Assembly (NCBI RefSeq): GCF_001428385.1 | Contig: NZ_LMSK01000001.1 | Span: 1,056,185-1,120,184, forward strand | Direction of reading: 5' to 3' | Origin: Rhodanobacter sp. Soil772 | Lineage (GTDB): Bacteria; Pseudomonadota; Gammaproteobacteria; Xanthomonadales; Rhodanobacteraceae | Length of the DNA stretch: 64,000 nt | Shown here: in pieces, positions 47,266-58,632 of the stretch | Numbering within the stretch: the first letter of the stretch is position 1 | Layout: each line of letters begins with the position of its first letter | Program-made: the position numbers and the translations under genes | The notes under the pieces: model-generated | What the model was told of the DNA's origin: nothing | What the model saw: the letters and a program-made list of their open reading frames with translations, nothing else | The model's database searches: none

Positions 47266-50200
47266 TCAGACCGGCACTTGCGCCAGCTGCGCCAGGCGAC
47301 GGACCGCGACCGAGGCGATCGGGTAGTCCGCGTTCTGGGTGAGGATTTCCGCCAGCATGCCGCGGGTGTACTGCAGCGTGGCGTCGTCGCGTTGCAGCCA
47401 TGCCTGCACCGGCGAGACATCCTTGCCGCCGCCACCGAGGTTCAGCACCTGCAGCGACAGCGCCCGGTGCTGGTGGTTGAGCTCGTCCAGCAGCGAGCCG
47501 CGAGCCTGCGCGTGCCAGTGGCCTTCCACCGGCAGCGCCTCGATCTGGTCGCGCAGCCACTCCAGGTCCAGCGCCTCGCCCAGCTCGTAGAACACGCCGG
47601 CCACCTTCTCGATCGGCTGGCCGCTCTGCTGGCTCACCTCGACCATGTCCAGCGCCGCGCGCAGTTCCGGCATGCGGGCCATCCGCAGCGCCAGATCCGC
47701 AGGCAGGCCCAGGCCTTCCCACTTCTCCTGGCTGGAGGAAAAATCGCCCTTGCCGGTCGGCGTCAGCACGTCCGGCAACGCCTTGCGCAGAGCCGACACG
47801 CCGGTCTGGTAGCGCTCGACGTTGGCGGCGATGTCCAGCGAACCACCTGGACGGTTCAACAGCCAGCGGGTCATGTGACGCAGCAGCGACCAGATCTGCT
47901 TGATCGCGTCGATCTGGGTGTCCTCGGCGACCTTGCTGTCGAGCGCCTCGATCTGCGACCACAGCTCGCGTGCATCGAGGACCTCGCGCGCCACCGTGTA
48001 CGCCTTGGCAATCGCCGCCGGGCCCTGCCCGGTATCTTCCTGCATGCGCATCATGAAGGTGGCGCCCATGCGGTTGATCGTCGAGTTGGTCACCGCGGTG
48101 GCGATGATCTCGCGCTTCAACCGGTGGCGCTGCATGTGCGCGGCGTACTTCTCGTGCAACGGCACGGGGAAGTAGCGCACCAGTTCCTTCGACAGGTACG
48201 GATCTTCCGGCACGTCCGAGTCCAGCAGTTGCTGGAACAGGCGCATCTTGTCGTACGACAGCAGCACCGCCAGCTCCGGCCGGGTCAGGCCCAGCCCGCG
48301 GCTCTTGCGCTCGGTCAGCTCGGCCTCGGACGGCAGGTTCTCGACCTGGCGATCGAGCGTACCCTCGGCCTCCAGCGTGCGAATGAAGTGCGCCATCGAA
48401 CCGAGGCGATGCACCGACTGGTGCTCCATCAGGGTGATCGCCTGGTTCTGCCGGTAGTTGTCCCACAGCACCAGCTGGCCCACTTCGTCGGTCATCGCGG
48501 CAAGCTGCGTGTTGCGCGCATCGAAGCCCAGCTCGCCACGCTGCACGGCGTCGTTCAGCAGGATCTTGATGTTCACCTCGTGGTCGGAGGTGTCCACGCC
48601 GGCGGAGTTGTCGATGAAGTCGGTGTTCAGCAGCACGCCCTTCTGCGCCGCCTCGATGCGGCCCTTCTGGGTCATGCCCAGGTTGCCGCCCTCGCCGATG
48701 ATCTTCGCGCGGACGTCGGCGCCGTTGATGCGCAGCCCGTTGTTGGCGCGATCGCTCACCTCGGCATGCGTTTCACCGGACGACTTGATGTAGGTACCGA
48801 TGCCGCCGTTCCACAACAGATCGACCGGCGCCTTGAGCACCGCGCTGAGCAGGTCGGTCGGCGCCATGTGCTCGACGTCGGGCTTGAGCCCCAGCGCCAC
48901 GCGCACTTCCGGCGAGATCGGAATCGACTTGGCGCTGCGCGGATAGACGCCGCCGCCGGCCGAGATCAGCGACTTGTCGTAGTCGTCCCAGCTCGAACGC
49001 GGCACGTCGAACATGCGCTTGCGTTCGACGAAGGAGCGCGCCGCGTCCGGGTTCGGATCGAGGAACACATGGCGATGGTCGAACGCCGCCACCAGCTGAA
49101 TATGCTCGGACAGCATCATGCCGTTGCCGAACACGTCGCCGGACATGTCGCCGATACCGACGCAGGTGAAGTCCTGGCTCTGGCAGTCGCGGTTGAGCGA
49201 GCGGAAGTGGCGCTTGACCGACTCCCACGCGCCGCGCGCGGTGATGCCCATGCCCTTGTGGTCGTAGCCGTGCGAGCCGCCGGAAGCAAACGCGTCGCCC
49301 AGCCAGTAGTTGTGCTCGATCGAGATCGCGTTGGCGATGTCGGAGAACTTCGCGGTGCCCTTGTCGGCCGCGACCACCAGGTACGGGTCGTCCTGGTCGT
49401 GCCGCACCACGTCGTGCGGATGCACCACCTTGCCGTCGACCAGGTTGTCGGTGATGTCGAGCATGCCGTTGATGAACAGGCGATAGCAGGCGATGCCCTC
49501 GGCCTGCACCGCATCGCGATCGCCGCTGGTCGGCGACTTCTTGACGAAGAAGCCGCCCTTGGAACCGACCGGCACGATGACCGTGTTCTTCACCATCTGC
49601 GCCTTGACCAGGCCGAGCACTTCGGTGCGGAAATCCTCGCGCCGGTCAGACCAGCGCAGGCCGCCGCGCGCCACCGCGCCGAAACGCAGGTGGATGCCCT
49701 CGACGCGCGGGGCGCACACCCAGATCTCGCGGTACGGCACCGGCTTGGGCAGGTCGGGCAGCATGTGCGAGTCGAGCTTGTAGCTGATGTAGTCGCGGTG
49801 CGCGCCGTCCCACTGCTGGAAGAAGCTGGTGCGCAAGGTGGCGCGGATCAGCTTCACGAAGCTGCGCAGGATGCGGTCCTCGTCGAGGCTGGCCACGTTC
49901 TCCAGCAGGATCCCGACCGCGCTCTCGACGGCCTGGATCTGCTCGTCGCGTGGCTTCGCCAGCATCGCACCGAGGCCATCGATCAGCGCCGGCTGGGCGG
50001 CCTGCACGTTGGCCGGGATCAGCGCCTGCATCTCGGCAGCCAGGGTGGCGCCGGCAGCCTTCAACTCGTCGGCGGACAGCGACTCGCGGCGCGGATCGAA
50101 CTTGGCCAGGAACAACTCCACCAGCAGGCCGGCAACCGCCGGATAGCGGTTGAGGGTTTCTTCCATGTACGACTGCGAGAAGGTGGCTCCGGTCTGCAGC

Positions 50201-52191
50201 AGGTACTTGCAGTAGCCGCGCAGTATCGCCACCTGGCGCCAGCTCAGCCGGGCACCGAGCACGAGCCGGTTGAAGCCGTCGTTCTCGGCGTTGCCGCGCC
50301 AGATCTGCTCGAACGCATCCTCGAACAGCGCACCGACCTGCTCCACGCTGAAGGTGAGCTTGCCGACCGGCTGCACTTCGAAATCCTGGATCGACAGCGG
50401 CGCGTCGCCGGAAATGTCGTAGACGTGCTCGGTCAGCACGCGCAGGCCGAGGTTTTCCAGCTGCGGCAGGACTTCGGACAGCGCGATGTCGCCGCCCGAA
50501 CGGTAGACCTTGAAGCGCAGCGTCTCCGGTTCCTTCGGCGGGTGGTAGAACGACATCCGCAACGCGTTGACGCCGGCCAGCTGCGACAGCTGGTGCACGT
50601 CCTCGGCGGCCACCGCCGGGCTCACGTCCTCGACGTAGCCGGCCGGCAGCGAGCGTGCGTAACGGTTGGCCAGCACCACGCCTTCATGTTCGCCGCGCAA
50701 TTGCACCAGTGCATCGCGCACCTCGTCATGCCAGTTGCGCACGATGCTGGCGACGCCCTGCTCCAGTTCGGCGAGGTCGTACGCGGGCTGGTCGCCGATC
50801 TTCGGCCGCAGCACGATGGTCAGCCGCGCCAGCGCGGCCTCGCCCATCTGCACCGAGGAATCGCTCTGCTCGGCGTGCAGCGCCGAACCCAGCAGCGCTT
50901 CGATGCGTTCGCGCACCGAGGTGTTGAAGCGGTCGCGCGGCACGAACACCATGCAGGTGAAGAAGCGGCCGTAGCGGTCGCGGCGCATGAACAGCCGCGT
51001 GCGTGCGCGCTGGCGCAGCTCGAGGATGCCCATCGCGGTGGCGAACAGCTCGTCCTCGGTGCTCTGCAGCAGCTCCTCGCGCGGCAGCGTTTCCAGGATG
51101 TGGCGCAGCGACTTGCCGGAATACGAATCGCGCTTGAGGCCCGAGCGCGCCAGCACGGTCTCCACCTTGTGCCGCACCAGCGGCACGTCCTGCGGACGGG
51201 CCATGTAGGCATTGGAGGAGAACAGGCCAAGGAAGCGCTGCTCGGCCACGGCACGGCCATCGGCACCGAACTGCAGCACGCCGATGTAATCCATGTAGCC
51301 GGTGCGGTGCACGTGCGAGCGCGCGTTGGTCTTGGTCAGGATGATCGCGTCGGTGGCGCCGGATTGCGGCAGCTCGCTGGCGGCCAGCGTGCGCAGCGAA
51401 CGCGGCGCCATCGAGCGCTCGTTGTTGCGCAGGATGCCCAAGCCGGACGAGTCGACCGCGCGCAGCACGCGATCGCCGTCGGCATCGGCAACTTCGTATT
51501 CGCGATAGCCGAGGAAGGTGAAGTTCTCGGCGGCGATCCAGCGCATGAACTCGCTGGCTTCCTGCACCGAGGCGGCATCCAGCGGCAGCTTGCGCTGCGG
51601 CAGTTCGTTGGCGACGGCCAGCGCCTTGTCGCGCATCGCCGACCAGTCGTTCACCGCCGCACGCACGTCGTCCAGCGCGGCCTCGACCTGCGCCGACAAC
51701 TGCGCCTGCTCGGCAGCGTCGGCGACGCGGTCGATCTCGAAATGCATGAGGGACTCGGCACTGCCGGCGTCGCCGCCCAGGCCCAGCAGCTTGCCGGAAG
51801 CGTCACGCGCCGCCTTCAGCACCGGGTGGATCACCGCATGGATCTGCAGCTTCGCCGAGACGATCATGCTGACCGTGTCGACCAGGAACGGCATGTCGTC
51901 GGTGACGATCTGCAGCAGGCTGCGTCCGGCATGCATGTCCGCCGGGCTGGACACGCGCACGCTGGCACGGCCACCCTGGCGCTGCCGCATGAACTCCAGC
52001 AGGCTGCCGACCAGCGCCGCCCATTGCACCGGTGTGTGCAGATGCGCGTCGCCGCCCCCGATACGTGCAAAGAAAGCCTCGCAGAAAACCTGCGCCTCGT
52101 TCAGGCGCTCGGGCGAAAAACCGCCCTTTTTCAGCTCTGCGAATACTACTGACGGAAGGGAAGGGTCGTTCGCCGCATGGGTCGCATTCAT
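47266..52191 (-). CDS. NAD-specific glutamate dehydrogenase, 180-kDa class
   Basis: The 1641-residue protein is the large-subunit bacterial NAD-GDH (Bac_GDH) found in Xanthomonadales, Pseudomonas and actinobacteria. It has ACT-like N-terminal regions. The central catalytic core includes VARGGLRWSDRREDFRTEVL, VPVGSKGGFFVKK and GIGDMSGDVFGNGMMLSEHI. A long C-terminal domain ends VRRLAQLAQVPV. It converts glutamate to 2-oxoglutarate and ammonia with NAD, usually in amino-acid catabolism. The frame is intact. Confidence 0.95.
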   Translation of the reverse strand: MNATHAANDPSLPSVVFAELKKGGFSPERLNEAQVFCEAFFARIGGGDAHLHTPVQWAALVGSLLEFMRQRQGGRASVRVSSPADMHAGRSLLQIVTDDMPFLVDTVSMIVSAKLQIHAVIHPVLKAARDASGKLLGLGGDAGSAESLMHFEIDRVADAAEQAQLSAQVEAALDDVRAAVNDWSAMRDKALAVANELPQRKLPLDAASVQEASEFMRWIAAENFTFLGYREYEVADADGDRVLRAVDSSGLGILRNNERSMAPRSLRTLAASELPQSGATDAIILTKTNARSHVHRTGYMDYIGVLQFGADGRAVAEQRFLGLFSSNAYMARPQDVPLVRHKVETVLARSGLKRDSYSGKSLRHILETLPREELLQSTEDELFATAMGILELRQRARTRLFMRRDRYGRFFTCMVFVPRDRFNTSVRERIEALLGSALHAEQSDSSVQMGEAALARLTIVLRPKIGDQPAYDLAELEQGVASIVRNWHDEVRDALVQLRGEHEGVVLANRYARSLPAGYVEDVSPAVAAEDVHQLSQLAGVNALRMSFYHPPKEPETLRFKVYRSGGDIALSEVLPQLENLGLRVLTEHVYDISGDAPLSIQDFEVQPVGKLTFSVEQVGALFEDAFEQIWRGNAENDGFNRLVLGARLSWRQVAILRGYCKYLLQTGATFSQSYMEETLNRYPAVAGLLVELFLAKFDPRRESLSADELKAAGATLAAEMQALIPANVQAAQPALIDGLGAMLAKPRDEQIQAVESAVGILLENVASLDEDRILRSFVKLIRATLRTSFFQQWDGAHRDYISYKLDSHMLPDLPKPVPYREIWVCAPRVEGIHLRFGAVARGGLRWSDRREDFRTEVLGLVKAQMVKNTVIVPVGSKGGFFVKKSPTSGDRDAVQAEGIACYRLFINGMLDITDNLVDGKVVHPHDVVRHDQDDPYLVVAADKGTAKFSDIANAISIEHNYWLGDAFASGGSHGYDHKGMGITARGAWESVKRHFRSLNRDCQSQDFTCVGIGDMSGDVFGNGMMLSEHIQLVAAFDHRHVFLDPNPDAARSFVERKRMFDVPRSSWDDYDKSLISAGGGVYPRSAKSIPISPEVRVALGLKPDVEHMAPTDLLSAVLKAPVDLLWNGGIGTYIKSSGETHAEVSDRANNGLRINGADVRAKIIGEGGNLGMTQKGRIEAAQKGVLLNTDFIDNSAGVDTSDHEVNIKILLNDAVQRGELGFDARNTQLAAMTDEVGQLVLWDNYRQNQAITLMEHQSVHRLGSMAHFIRTLEAEGTLDRQVENLPSEAELTERKSRGLGLTRPELAVLLSYDKMRLFQQLLDSDVPEDPYLSKELVRYFPVPLHEKYAAHMQRHRLKREIIATAVTNSTINRMGATFMMRMQEDTGQGPAAIAKAYTVAREVLDARELWSQIEALDSKVAEDTQIDAIKQIWSLLRHMTRWLLNRPGGSLDIAANVERYQTGVSALRKALPDVLTPTGKGDFSSSQEKWEGLGLPADLALRMARMPELRAALDMVEVSQQSGQPIEKVAGVFYELGEALDLEWLRDQIEALPVEGHWHAQARGSLLDELNHQHRALSLQVLNLGGGGKDVSPVQAWLQRDDATLQYTRGMLAEILTQNADYPIASVAVRRLAQLAQVPV

Positions 52192-52709
52192 GGCATCTAC
52201 TGGTTAGTGGAGACGATGGTGGAGAAGCAGGTAAAAAGCCTTGGAAGGATACGCCGCGCGACAAGGTGAATCCAGCCGCGCACCCCTGCGGCAACCATGC
52301 CCGGGCGCATGGTTCCGACGGGTCGCGAGGGATCTTCGTGCAAACCCGCACCGGTCACTCGACCGCGCGACATGCCGCGAAGCAACCCAGGTGCCGGACG
52401 TCCCGCGACGGCTTCCGAAAGCGCCGTCGCCGCCTGCCCGCGCAAGGCTGTGCAGATCATCGCCCCACTTGTCAATGGCTGGATTCATGCCACCGATAAA
52501 ATGTAAACTGATCGGTATAGTCTGATCCGTGGGCCGCCTGGCATGGCGCTTTTGCGGAACGGCGACGCGATTAGAACCGCGGCCGCCCGCAGCCAGGCAA
52601 ACCTATGACACAGGACACACGGAGCGCGATGCAGTATTCCGTTCACCGCATCGCCGCAGCGCGCCCCGGCAAGCCCCCTATCCCCATTCAAGCAAGTTCT
52701 GGAGCTCCC
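52192..52709. other. Intergenic region between gdh and the RND operon
   Basis: These 518 bases separate divergent genes and must hold both promoters. Short frames here have no family character and overlap each other on both strands, so I call no gene. An AT-rich patch at 52496-52522 contains TAAAAT (52497-52502) and TATAGT (52516-52521), flanked by two CTGATC copies. It is the best candidate promoter/operator for the efflux genes, but no matching -35 is found. Confidence 0.45.
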
Positions 52710-53897
52710 ATGAAGTCCTCATCACTGCGCACACCCTTGCTGTGCCTGGGCCTGCTGGCGCTGGCCGCCTGCGGCAAAGGCAAGGAACAAGGCCCACCGC
52801 AGATGCCGCCGCCGGAAGTCGGCGTGATCCGGGTGCAGCCGCAAAGCTCGCCGCTGACCAAGGACCTGGTCGGCCGCCTGTCGTCCTACCGCAGCGCCGA
52901 CGTGCGCGCCCGCGTGGCCGGTGTGCTGCTCAAGCGTGCGTATACCGAAGGCACTGACGTCAAGCAGGGCCAGCTGTTGTTCCAGATCGACCCGGCGCCG
53001 CTAAAGGCCACGCTGGATGCGGCCCAGGCATCACTGGCGCAGGCCCAGGCGACCTATACCAACAACAAGGTCACCGCACAGCGCGTGCGCGAGCTGGCAC
53101 CGAAGGGCTACGTCTCGAAGTCCGACCTGGACAACGCGCTGGCCGCCGAACGCAGTGCCGCCGCCGCGGTGCAGGCCGCGCGGGCCAACGTGCAGACCGC
53201 CCGCATCAACCTCGGCTACGCCAGCGTGACCGCACCGATCGATGGCCGCGCCGGCCAGCAGCAGGTGACCGAGGGCGCGCTGGTCGGCAACGGCGAAGCC
53301 ACCCTGCTCACCACCGTCGACCAGATCGACCCGCTGTACGTGAACTTCACCATGAGCGTGGCCGACATGGAGCAGATGCGCCACGCGCAGAGCAGCGGCA
53401 ACGTCACCCTGGCCGACCCGAACAAGGCCAGCGTGCAGATCGCCCTGCCCGACGGCAGCGCCTATGCTGAGGCGGGCACGCTCGATTTTTCCTCCACCAC
53501 GGTCGACCCGGCCACCGGCGCGGTGAACCTGCGCGCGCAGATTCCCAACCCGAAGCACGGCCTGCTGCCGGGCATGTACGTGACGCTGAAAGCGCAGCTC
53601 GGCGAGCAGCACAAGGTATTCCTGGTGCCGCAGCTGGCGGTCCTGCGCGACACCGTGGGCGCCTACGTGTTCACCGTCGGCAAGGACGGCAAGGTCGCGC
53701 GCCGCGACGTCACCACCAGTGCCGCGAGCGGCGGCAACTGGGTGGTCACCGCCGGCCTCGCCGCGGGCGAGCAGGTGATCGTTTCGGGCGTGCAGAACGT
53801 GAAGGAAGGCGAACCGGCCAAGGCCTCGCCGTGGCAACCCAGCACCGCGGGCAACCACGGCCCCGCGGCCGCCAGCGCGCCGGCGCGCGGCAAGTAA
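52710..53897 (+). CDS. RND periplasmic adaptor, AcrA/MexA type
   Basis: The 395-residue lipoprotein has lipobox LAAC (Cys21), then PPPEVGVIRVQPQSSPLTKD. The lipoyl and hairpin halves (YRSADVRARVAGVLLKRAYT, then VTAPIDGRAGQQQV) and a beta-barrel with LLPGMYVTLKAQLG follow. It couples an HAE1 pump to an outer-membrane channel for drug efflux. The ATG at 52710 has GGAG five bases upstream. An in-frame upstream extension to 52605 would bury the signal peptide and is rejected. Confidence 0.9.
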   Translation: MKSSSLRTPLLCLGLLALAACGKGKEQGPPQMPPPEVGVIRVQPQSSPLTKDLVGRLSSYRSADVRARVAGVLLKRAYTEGTDVKQGQLLFQIDPAPLKATLDAAQASLAQAQATYTNNKVTAQRVRELAPKGYVSKSDLDNALAAERSAAAAVQAARANVQTARINLGYASVTAPIDGRAGQQQVTEGALVGNGEATLLTTVDQIDPLYVNFTMSVADMEQMRHAQSSGNVTLADPNKASVQIALPDGSAYAEAGTLDFSSTTVDPATGAVNLRAQIPNPKHGLLPGMYVTLKAQLGEQHKVFLVPQLAVLRDTVGAYVFTVGKDGKVARRDVTTSAASGGNWVVTAGLAAGEQVIVSGVQNVKEGEPAKASPWQPSTAGNHGPAAASAPARGK

Positions 53898-53909
53898 GGG
53901 AGTCCGGAC

Positions 53910-56900
53910 ATGCCGAGTTTCTTCATCGACCGCCCGATTTTCGCCTGGGTGGTCGCCATCCTGATTTCCCTGGGTGGCGTCCTGGCGATTCTCAACCTGG
54001 GCGTGGAATCGTACCCGTCGATCGCGCCGCCGCAGGTCGTGGTCAATGCGACCTATCCCGGCGCCAGCGCCGACACCACCGAGAAATCGGTCACCCAGGT
54101 GATCGAACAGCAGCTCACCGGCATCGACCACCTGCTGTACTTCAGCTCGTCGTCCAGCGCCAGTGGCCGCGCCAGCATCACGCTGACGTTCGAGAGCGGC
54201 ACCGACCCGGACATCGCCCAGGTGCAGGTGCAGAACAAGGTGGCATTGGCCACGCCGCGCCTGCCGTCCGAAGTGACCCAGCAGGGCGTGGTGGTGGCCA
54301 AGGCCAACGCCGGCTTCCTGATGGTGGTGGCGCTGCAGTCGGACAACCCGAACATCGACCGTGATCGCCTCAGCGACATCGTCGGCTCGCGCGTGCTCGA
54401 CCAGATCTCGCGCGTGCCCGGCGTCGGCAGCACCCAGCAGTTCGGCTCCGAATACGCCATGCGCATCTGGCTGAACCCCGACAAGCTGCAGGGCTACGGC
54501 CTGTCGGCCTCGCAGGTGCTGGCCGCGATCAAGGCGCAGAACGTGCAGTTCGCCGCCGGCTCGATCGGCGCCGACCCCGCGCCGGCCGGCCAGGGCTTCA
54601 CCGCCACCGTCACCACCGAGGGCCGCTTCACCACACCCGAGCAGTTCGCCGGCATCATCCTGCGCGCGAACCCGGACGGCACCACGGTCACCCTCGGCGA
54701 CGTGGCGAAGATCAGTTTCGGCCCGGGCAACTATGGCTTCGACACTACCTGGAACGGCAAGCCGATCGGCGCCTTCGCGATCCAGCTGCTGCCCGGCGCC
54801 AACGCGCTGAATGTGGCCACTGCCGTGCGCGGCAAGATGGACGAGATCGCGCCCAGCTTCCCGCAGGGCGTGAGCTGGTTCAGCCCGTACGACAGCACCA
54901 CGTTCGTGAATATCTCGATCAACGAGGTGGTGCACACCCTGATCGAGGCGGTCATCCTGGTGTTCCTGGTGATGCTGCTGTTCCTGCAGAACATCCGCGC
55001 CACCATCATTCCCACCCTGGTGATTCCGGTGGCCCTGCTGGGCACCTTCCTCGGCATGCTGGTGCTGGGCTTCACCATCAACCAGCTGACCTTGTTCGGC
55101 ATGGTGCTGGCGATCGGCATCGTGGTCGACGACGCGATCGTGGTGATCGAAAACGTCGAACGCATCATGACCGAGGAGGGCCTTTCGCCCAAGGAAGCCA
55201 CCAAGAAGGCGATGGGCCAGATCACCGGCGCGATCGTGGCGATCACCGTGGTGCTGGCGGCGGTGTTCATCCCCTCGGCGCTGCAGCCGGGCGCCTCGGG
55301 CATCATCTACAAGCAGTTCGCGCTGACCATCGCGGTGTCGATGGCGTTCTCCGCGATCCTCGCGCTGTCGTTCACGCCGGCGCTGTGCGCCAGCTTCCTG
55401 CAGGCGGAGCACCACAAGAAGAAGAACATCGTCTTCCGCAAGTTCAACGAGTTCTTCAGCTGGACCACGCATACCTACACCGGCCACATCGGCACCGCGG
55501 TGCGCCACGCGCCGCGCTGGATGCTGGTGTTCGTATTGATCGCGATACTCGGCGGCTTCCTGTACACCCGCCTGCCCGGCAGCTTCCTGCCGGAAGAGGA
55601 CCAGGGTTATGCCCTGTCGGTGATCCAGCTGCCGCCTGGCGCCACCCGGCAACGCACCAGCGAGGTGATGGCGCAGATGCGCGCCATCCTCGACAAGGAC
55701 AGCGCCGTCGAAGGCGTGATCCAGGTGACCGGCTTCAGCTTCATCGGCGCCGGCGAGAACGCCGGCATGGCCTTCATCAAGCTCAAGGACTGGGACAAGC
55801 GCGACGTCACCGCCGCCGAGTTCATCCAGCGCGCGAACATGGAGCTGCACGGCATCCGCGACGCGCGCATCTTCGTGGCGAACATCCCCACCGTGCAGGG
55901 TCTGGGCCAGTTCGGCGGCTTCGACATGTACCTGCAGGATCGCAGCGGCGCCGGCCGCGACGCACTCACCTCGGCCCGCAACACCTTGCTGGGCAAGGCC
56001 AGCCAGGACCCGCTGTTGACCGGCGTGCGCCCCAACGCGCTGGAAGATTCCCCGCAGCTGCGCCTGGACGTCGACCGCATCCAGGCCCAATCGATGGGTC
56101 TGTCGGTGGGCGACATCTACAACGCGATCGGCCTGATGCTGGCGCCGGTGTACGTGAACGACTTCACCTACGGCGGCCGCGTGAAGCGCGTGATCATGCA
56201 GGCCGACGCGCCCTATCGCATGAGCCCGGACGCGCTGCAGCACTTCTTCACGCCCAGCACGCAGGTCACCGCCGCCGGCACGCCGGCGATGATCCCGCTG
56301 TCCAACGTGGTGCACGCGAAGTGGGAAGTAGGCTCGCCCTCGCTGACCCGCTACAACGGCTACGCAGCGGTGGAGATCGTCGGCTCGCCGGCGCTGGGGC
56401 ACGCCTCGGGCGAGGCGATGAGCGAGATGGAGAAGATCGTCACCGACGACCTGCCCACGGGCTTCGGCTTCGACTGGACCGGCCAGTCGTACCAGGAAAT
56501 CCTCTCCGGCAATGCCGCCACGCTGCTGATGGTGCTGTCGATCGTGATCGTGTTCCTGGCACTGGCCGCGCTGTACGAAAGCTGGTCGATTCCCGTCTCG
56601 GTACTGCTGGTGGTGCCGCTGGGCATGCTCGGCGCGGTGGTGTTCACCCTGCTGCGCGGCCTGCCCGACGACATCTACTTCAAGATCGGCCTGATCACGG
56701 TGATCGGCCTGGCGGCGAAGAACGCGATCCTGATCGTGGAGTTCGCGGTGGAGCAGCAGGCACGCGGACAGACGCTGCGCGCGAGCGTGATCGAAGCGGC
56801 ACGACTGCGACTGCGGCCGATCCTGATGACCTCGCTGGCCTTCATCCTCGGCGTGCTCCCGCTGTTCATCTCCAGCGGCGCCGGCGCCAACGCGCGCCAT

Positions 56901-57089
56901 GCGATCGGCACCGGCGTGATCGGCGGCATGCTGTTCGCCACCTTCCTCGGCGTGCTGCTGATCCCGGTGTTCTACGTGGTGGTACGGCGCCTGCTCGGCG
57001 ACAAGCTGGATGGCGATACGCCGGCACCGCCGGCAACGAGCCACAACGGCATGCAGTCGTTCGATTCGGATCCGCGCCGCGGCGCGTAA
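53910..57089 (+). CDS. RND multidrug efflux pump, AcrB/MexB type (HAE1)
   Basis: The 1059-residue pump begins MPSFFIDRPIFAWVVAILIS, as in AcrB. Helix 4 has GIVVDDAIVVIENVER with the proton-relay pair D407-D408. A relay lysine at residue 937 lies in AAKNAILIVEFA (AcrB K940). This is the hydrophobe/amphiphile class, unlike the metal-type CusA and CzcA in this window. It follows the adaptor by 12 bases. No TolC-family gene follows; it must share a channel encoded elsewhere. Confidence 0.94.
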   Translation: MPSFFIDRPIFAWVVAILISLGGVLAILNLGVESYPSIAPPQVVVNATYPGASADTTEKSVTQVIEQQLTGIDHLLYFSSSSSASGRASITLTFESGTDPDIAQVQVQNKVALATPRLPSEVTQQGVVVAKANAGFLMVVALQSDNPNIDRDRLSDIVGSRVLDQISRVPGVGSTQQFGSEYAMRIWLNPDKLQGYGLSASQVLAAIKAQNVQFAAGSIGADPAPAGQGFTATVTTEGRFTTPEQFAGIILRANPDGTTVTLGDVAKISFGPGNYGFDTTWNGKPIGAFAIQLLPGANALNVATAVRGKMDEIAPSFPQGVSWFSPYDSTTFVNISINEVVHTLIEAVILVFLVMLLFLQNIRATIIPTLVIPVALLGTFLGMLVLGFTINQLTLFGMVLAIGIVVDDAIVVIENVERIMTEEGLSPKEATKKAMGQITGAIVAITVVLAAVFIPSALQPGASGIIYKQFALTIAVSMAFSAILALSFTPALCASFLQAEHHKKKNIVFRKFNEFFSWTTHTYTGHIGTAVRHAPRWMLVFVLIAILGGFLYTRLPGSFLPEEDQGYALSVIQLPPGATRQRTSEVMAQMRAILDKDSAVEGVIQVTGFSFIGAGENAGMAFIKLKDWDKRDVTAAEFIQRANMELHGIRDARIFVANIPTVQGLGQFGGFDMYLQDRSGAGRDALTSARNTLLGKASQDPLLTGVRPNALEDSPQLRLDVDRIQAQSMGLSVGDIYNAIGLMLAPVYVNDFTYGGRVKRVIMQADAPYRMSPDALQHFFTPSTQVTAAGTPAMIPLSNVVHAKWEVGSPSLTRYNGYAAVEIVGSPALGHASGEAMSEMEKIVTDDLPTGFGFDWTGQSYQEILSGNAATLLMVLSIVIVFLALAALYESWSIPVSVLLVVPLGMLGAVVFTLLRGLPDDIYFKIGLITVIGLAAKNAILIVEFAVEQQARGQTLRASVIEAARLRLRPILMTSLAFILGVLPLFISSGAGANARHAIGTGVIGGMLFATFLGVLLIPVFYVVVRRLLGDKLDGDTPAPPATSHNGMQSFDSDPRRGA

Positions 57090-57095
57090 GCGCGA

Positions 57096-57269
57096 GGAGT
57101 GAGTGGAGAGGAGTGAGGAAAGAGAGAAAGCTCGCTGCTCATCACTTCACGGCAGGACTAAAACAAAAGGCCCCGGTGCAAGCCGGGGCCTTTTGTTTCC
57201 TGCTTCACGCTGATGGAGATGCTTGAGGTGTGGGCTGTCTCTCGTTTCTCACTCCTCTCCACTCACTCC
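57096..57269. repeat. 22-bp inverted repeat enclosing the terminator
   Basis: Arms at 57096-57117 and 57248-57269 are perfect inverse complements, purine-rich GGAGTGAGTGGAGAGGAGTG on the left. The intergenic terminator hairpin lies midway. The right arm ends 8 bases before the stop codon of the acyl-CoA dehydrogenase gene. It could be a small mobile or REP-like element, or an outer stem of a large RNA structure. Confidence 0.55.
57161..57198. terminator. Bidirectional intrinsic terminator
   Basis: A perfect 16-bp stem (57161-57176 with 57183-57198) with a 6-base loop has GGCCCCGG at the core and A/T-rich ends. That gives CCTTTTGTTT on both strands. It sits between the convergent RND pump and acyl-CoA dehydrogenase genes and should stop both transcripts. 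Confidence 0.92.
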
Positions 57270-57276
57270 TTGCTCT

Positions 57277-58437
<1,161 letters not shown>

Positions 58438-58632
58438 GCACTACTCCCGGCGCCGCGTACGACGGCTGATCAAGGCGAAAACTGGTGGAGGCCACAGGCC
58501 AGCCGACTATTCTAGCGGCCCGCGCCACCGACGTCGTGCGCGGCGAACAGACGCTACCCCGTTGCGCAGGGCGGGCAGTGCCGCCTTGCGCAACCACCCC
58601 TCACCATCCGAAAGCCACAAAAGGCGCGCCGC

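Noticed and set aside
47011..52152. A 1713-codon open frame opposite the NAD-glutamate dehydrogenase gene
   Set aside because: It is the antisense shadow of a GC-rich gene. The composition is dominated by Arg, His, Val and Gln with no recognisable domain, while the minus strand encodes an intact enzyme.
52197..52489. Short open frames in the gap before the RND operon
   Set aside because: They overlap on both strands, lack plausible ribosome-binding sites and show no domain or signal-peptide character.
53031..57044. A 1337-codon open frame opposite the RND pump genes
   Set aside because: Antisense shadow. The plus strand has exact AcrB relay residues.
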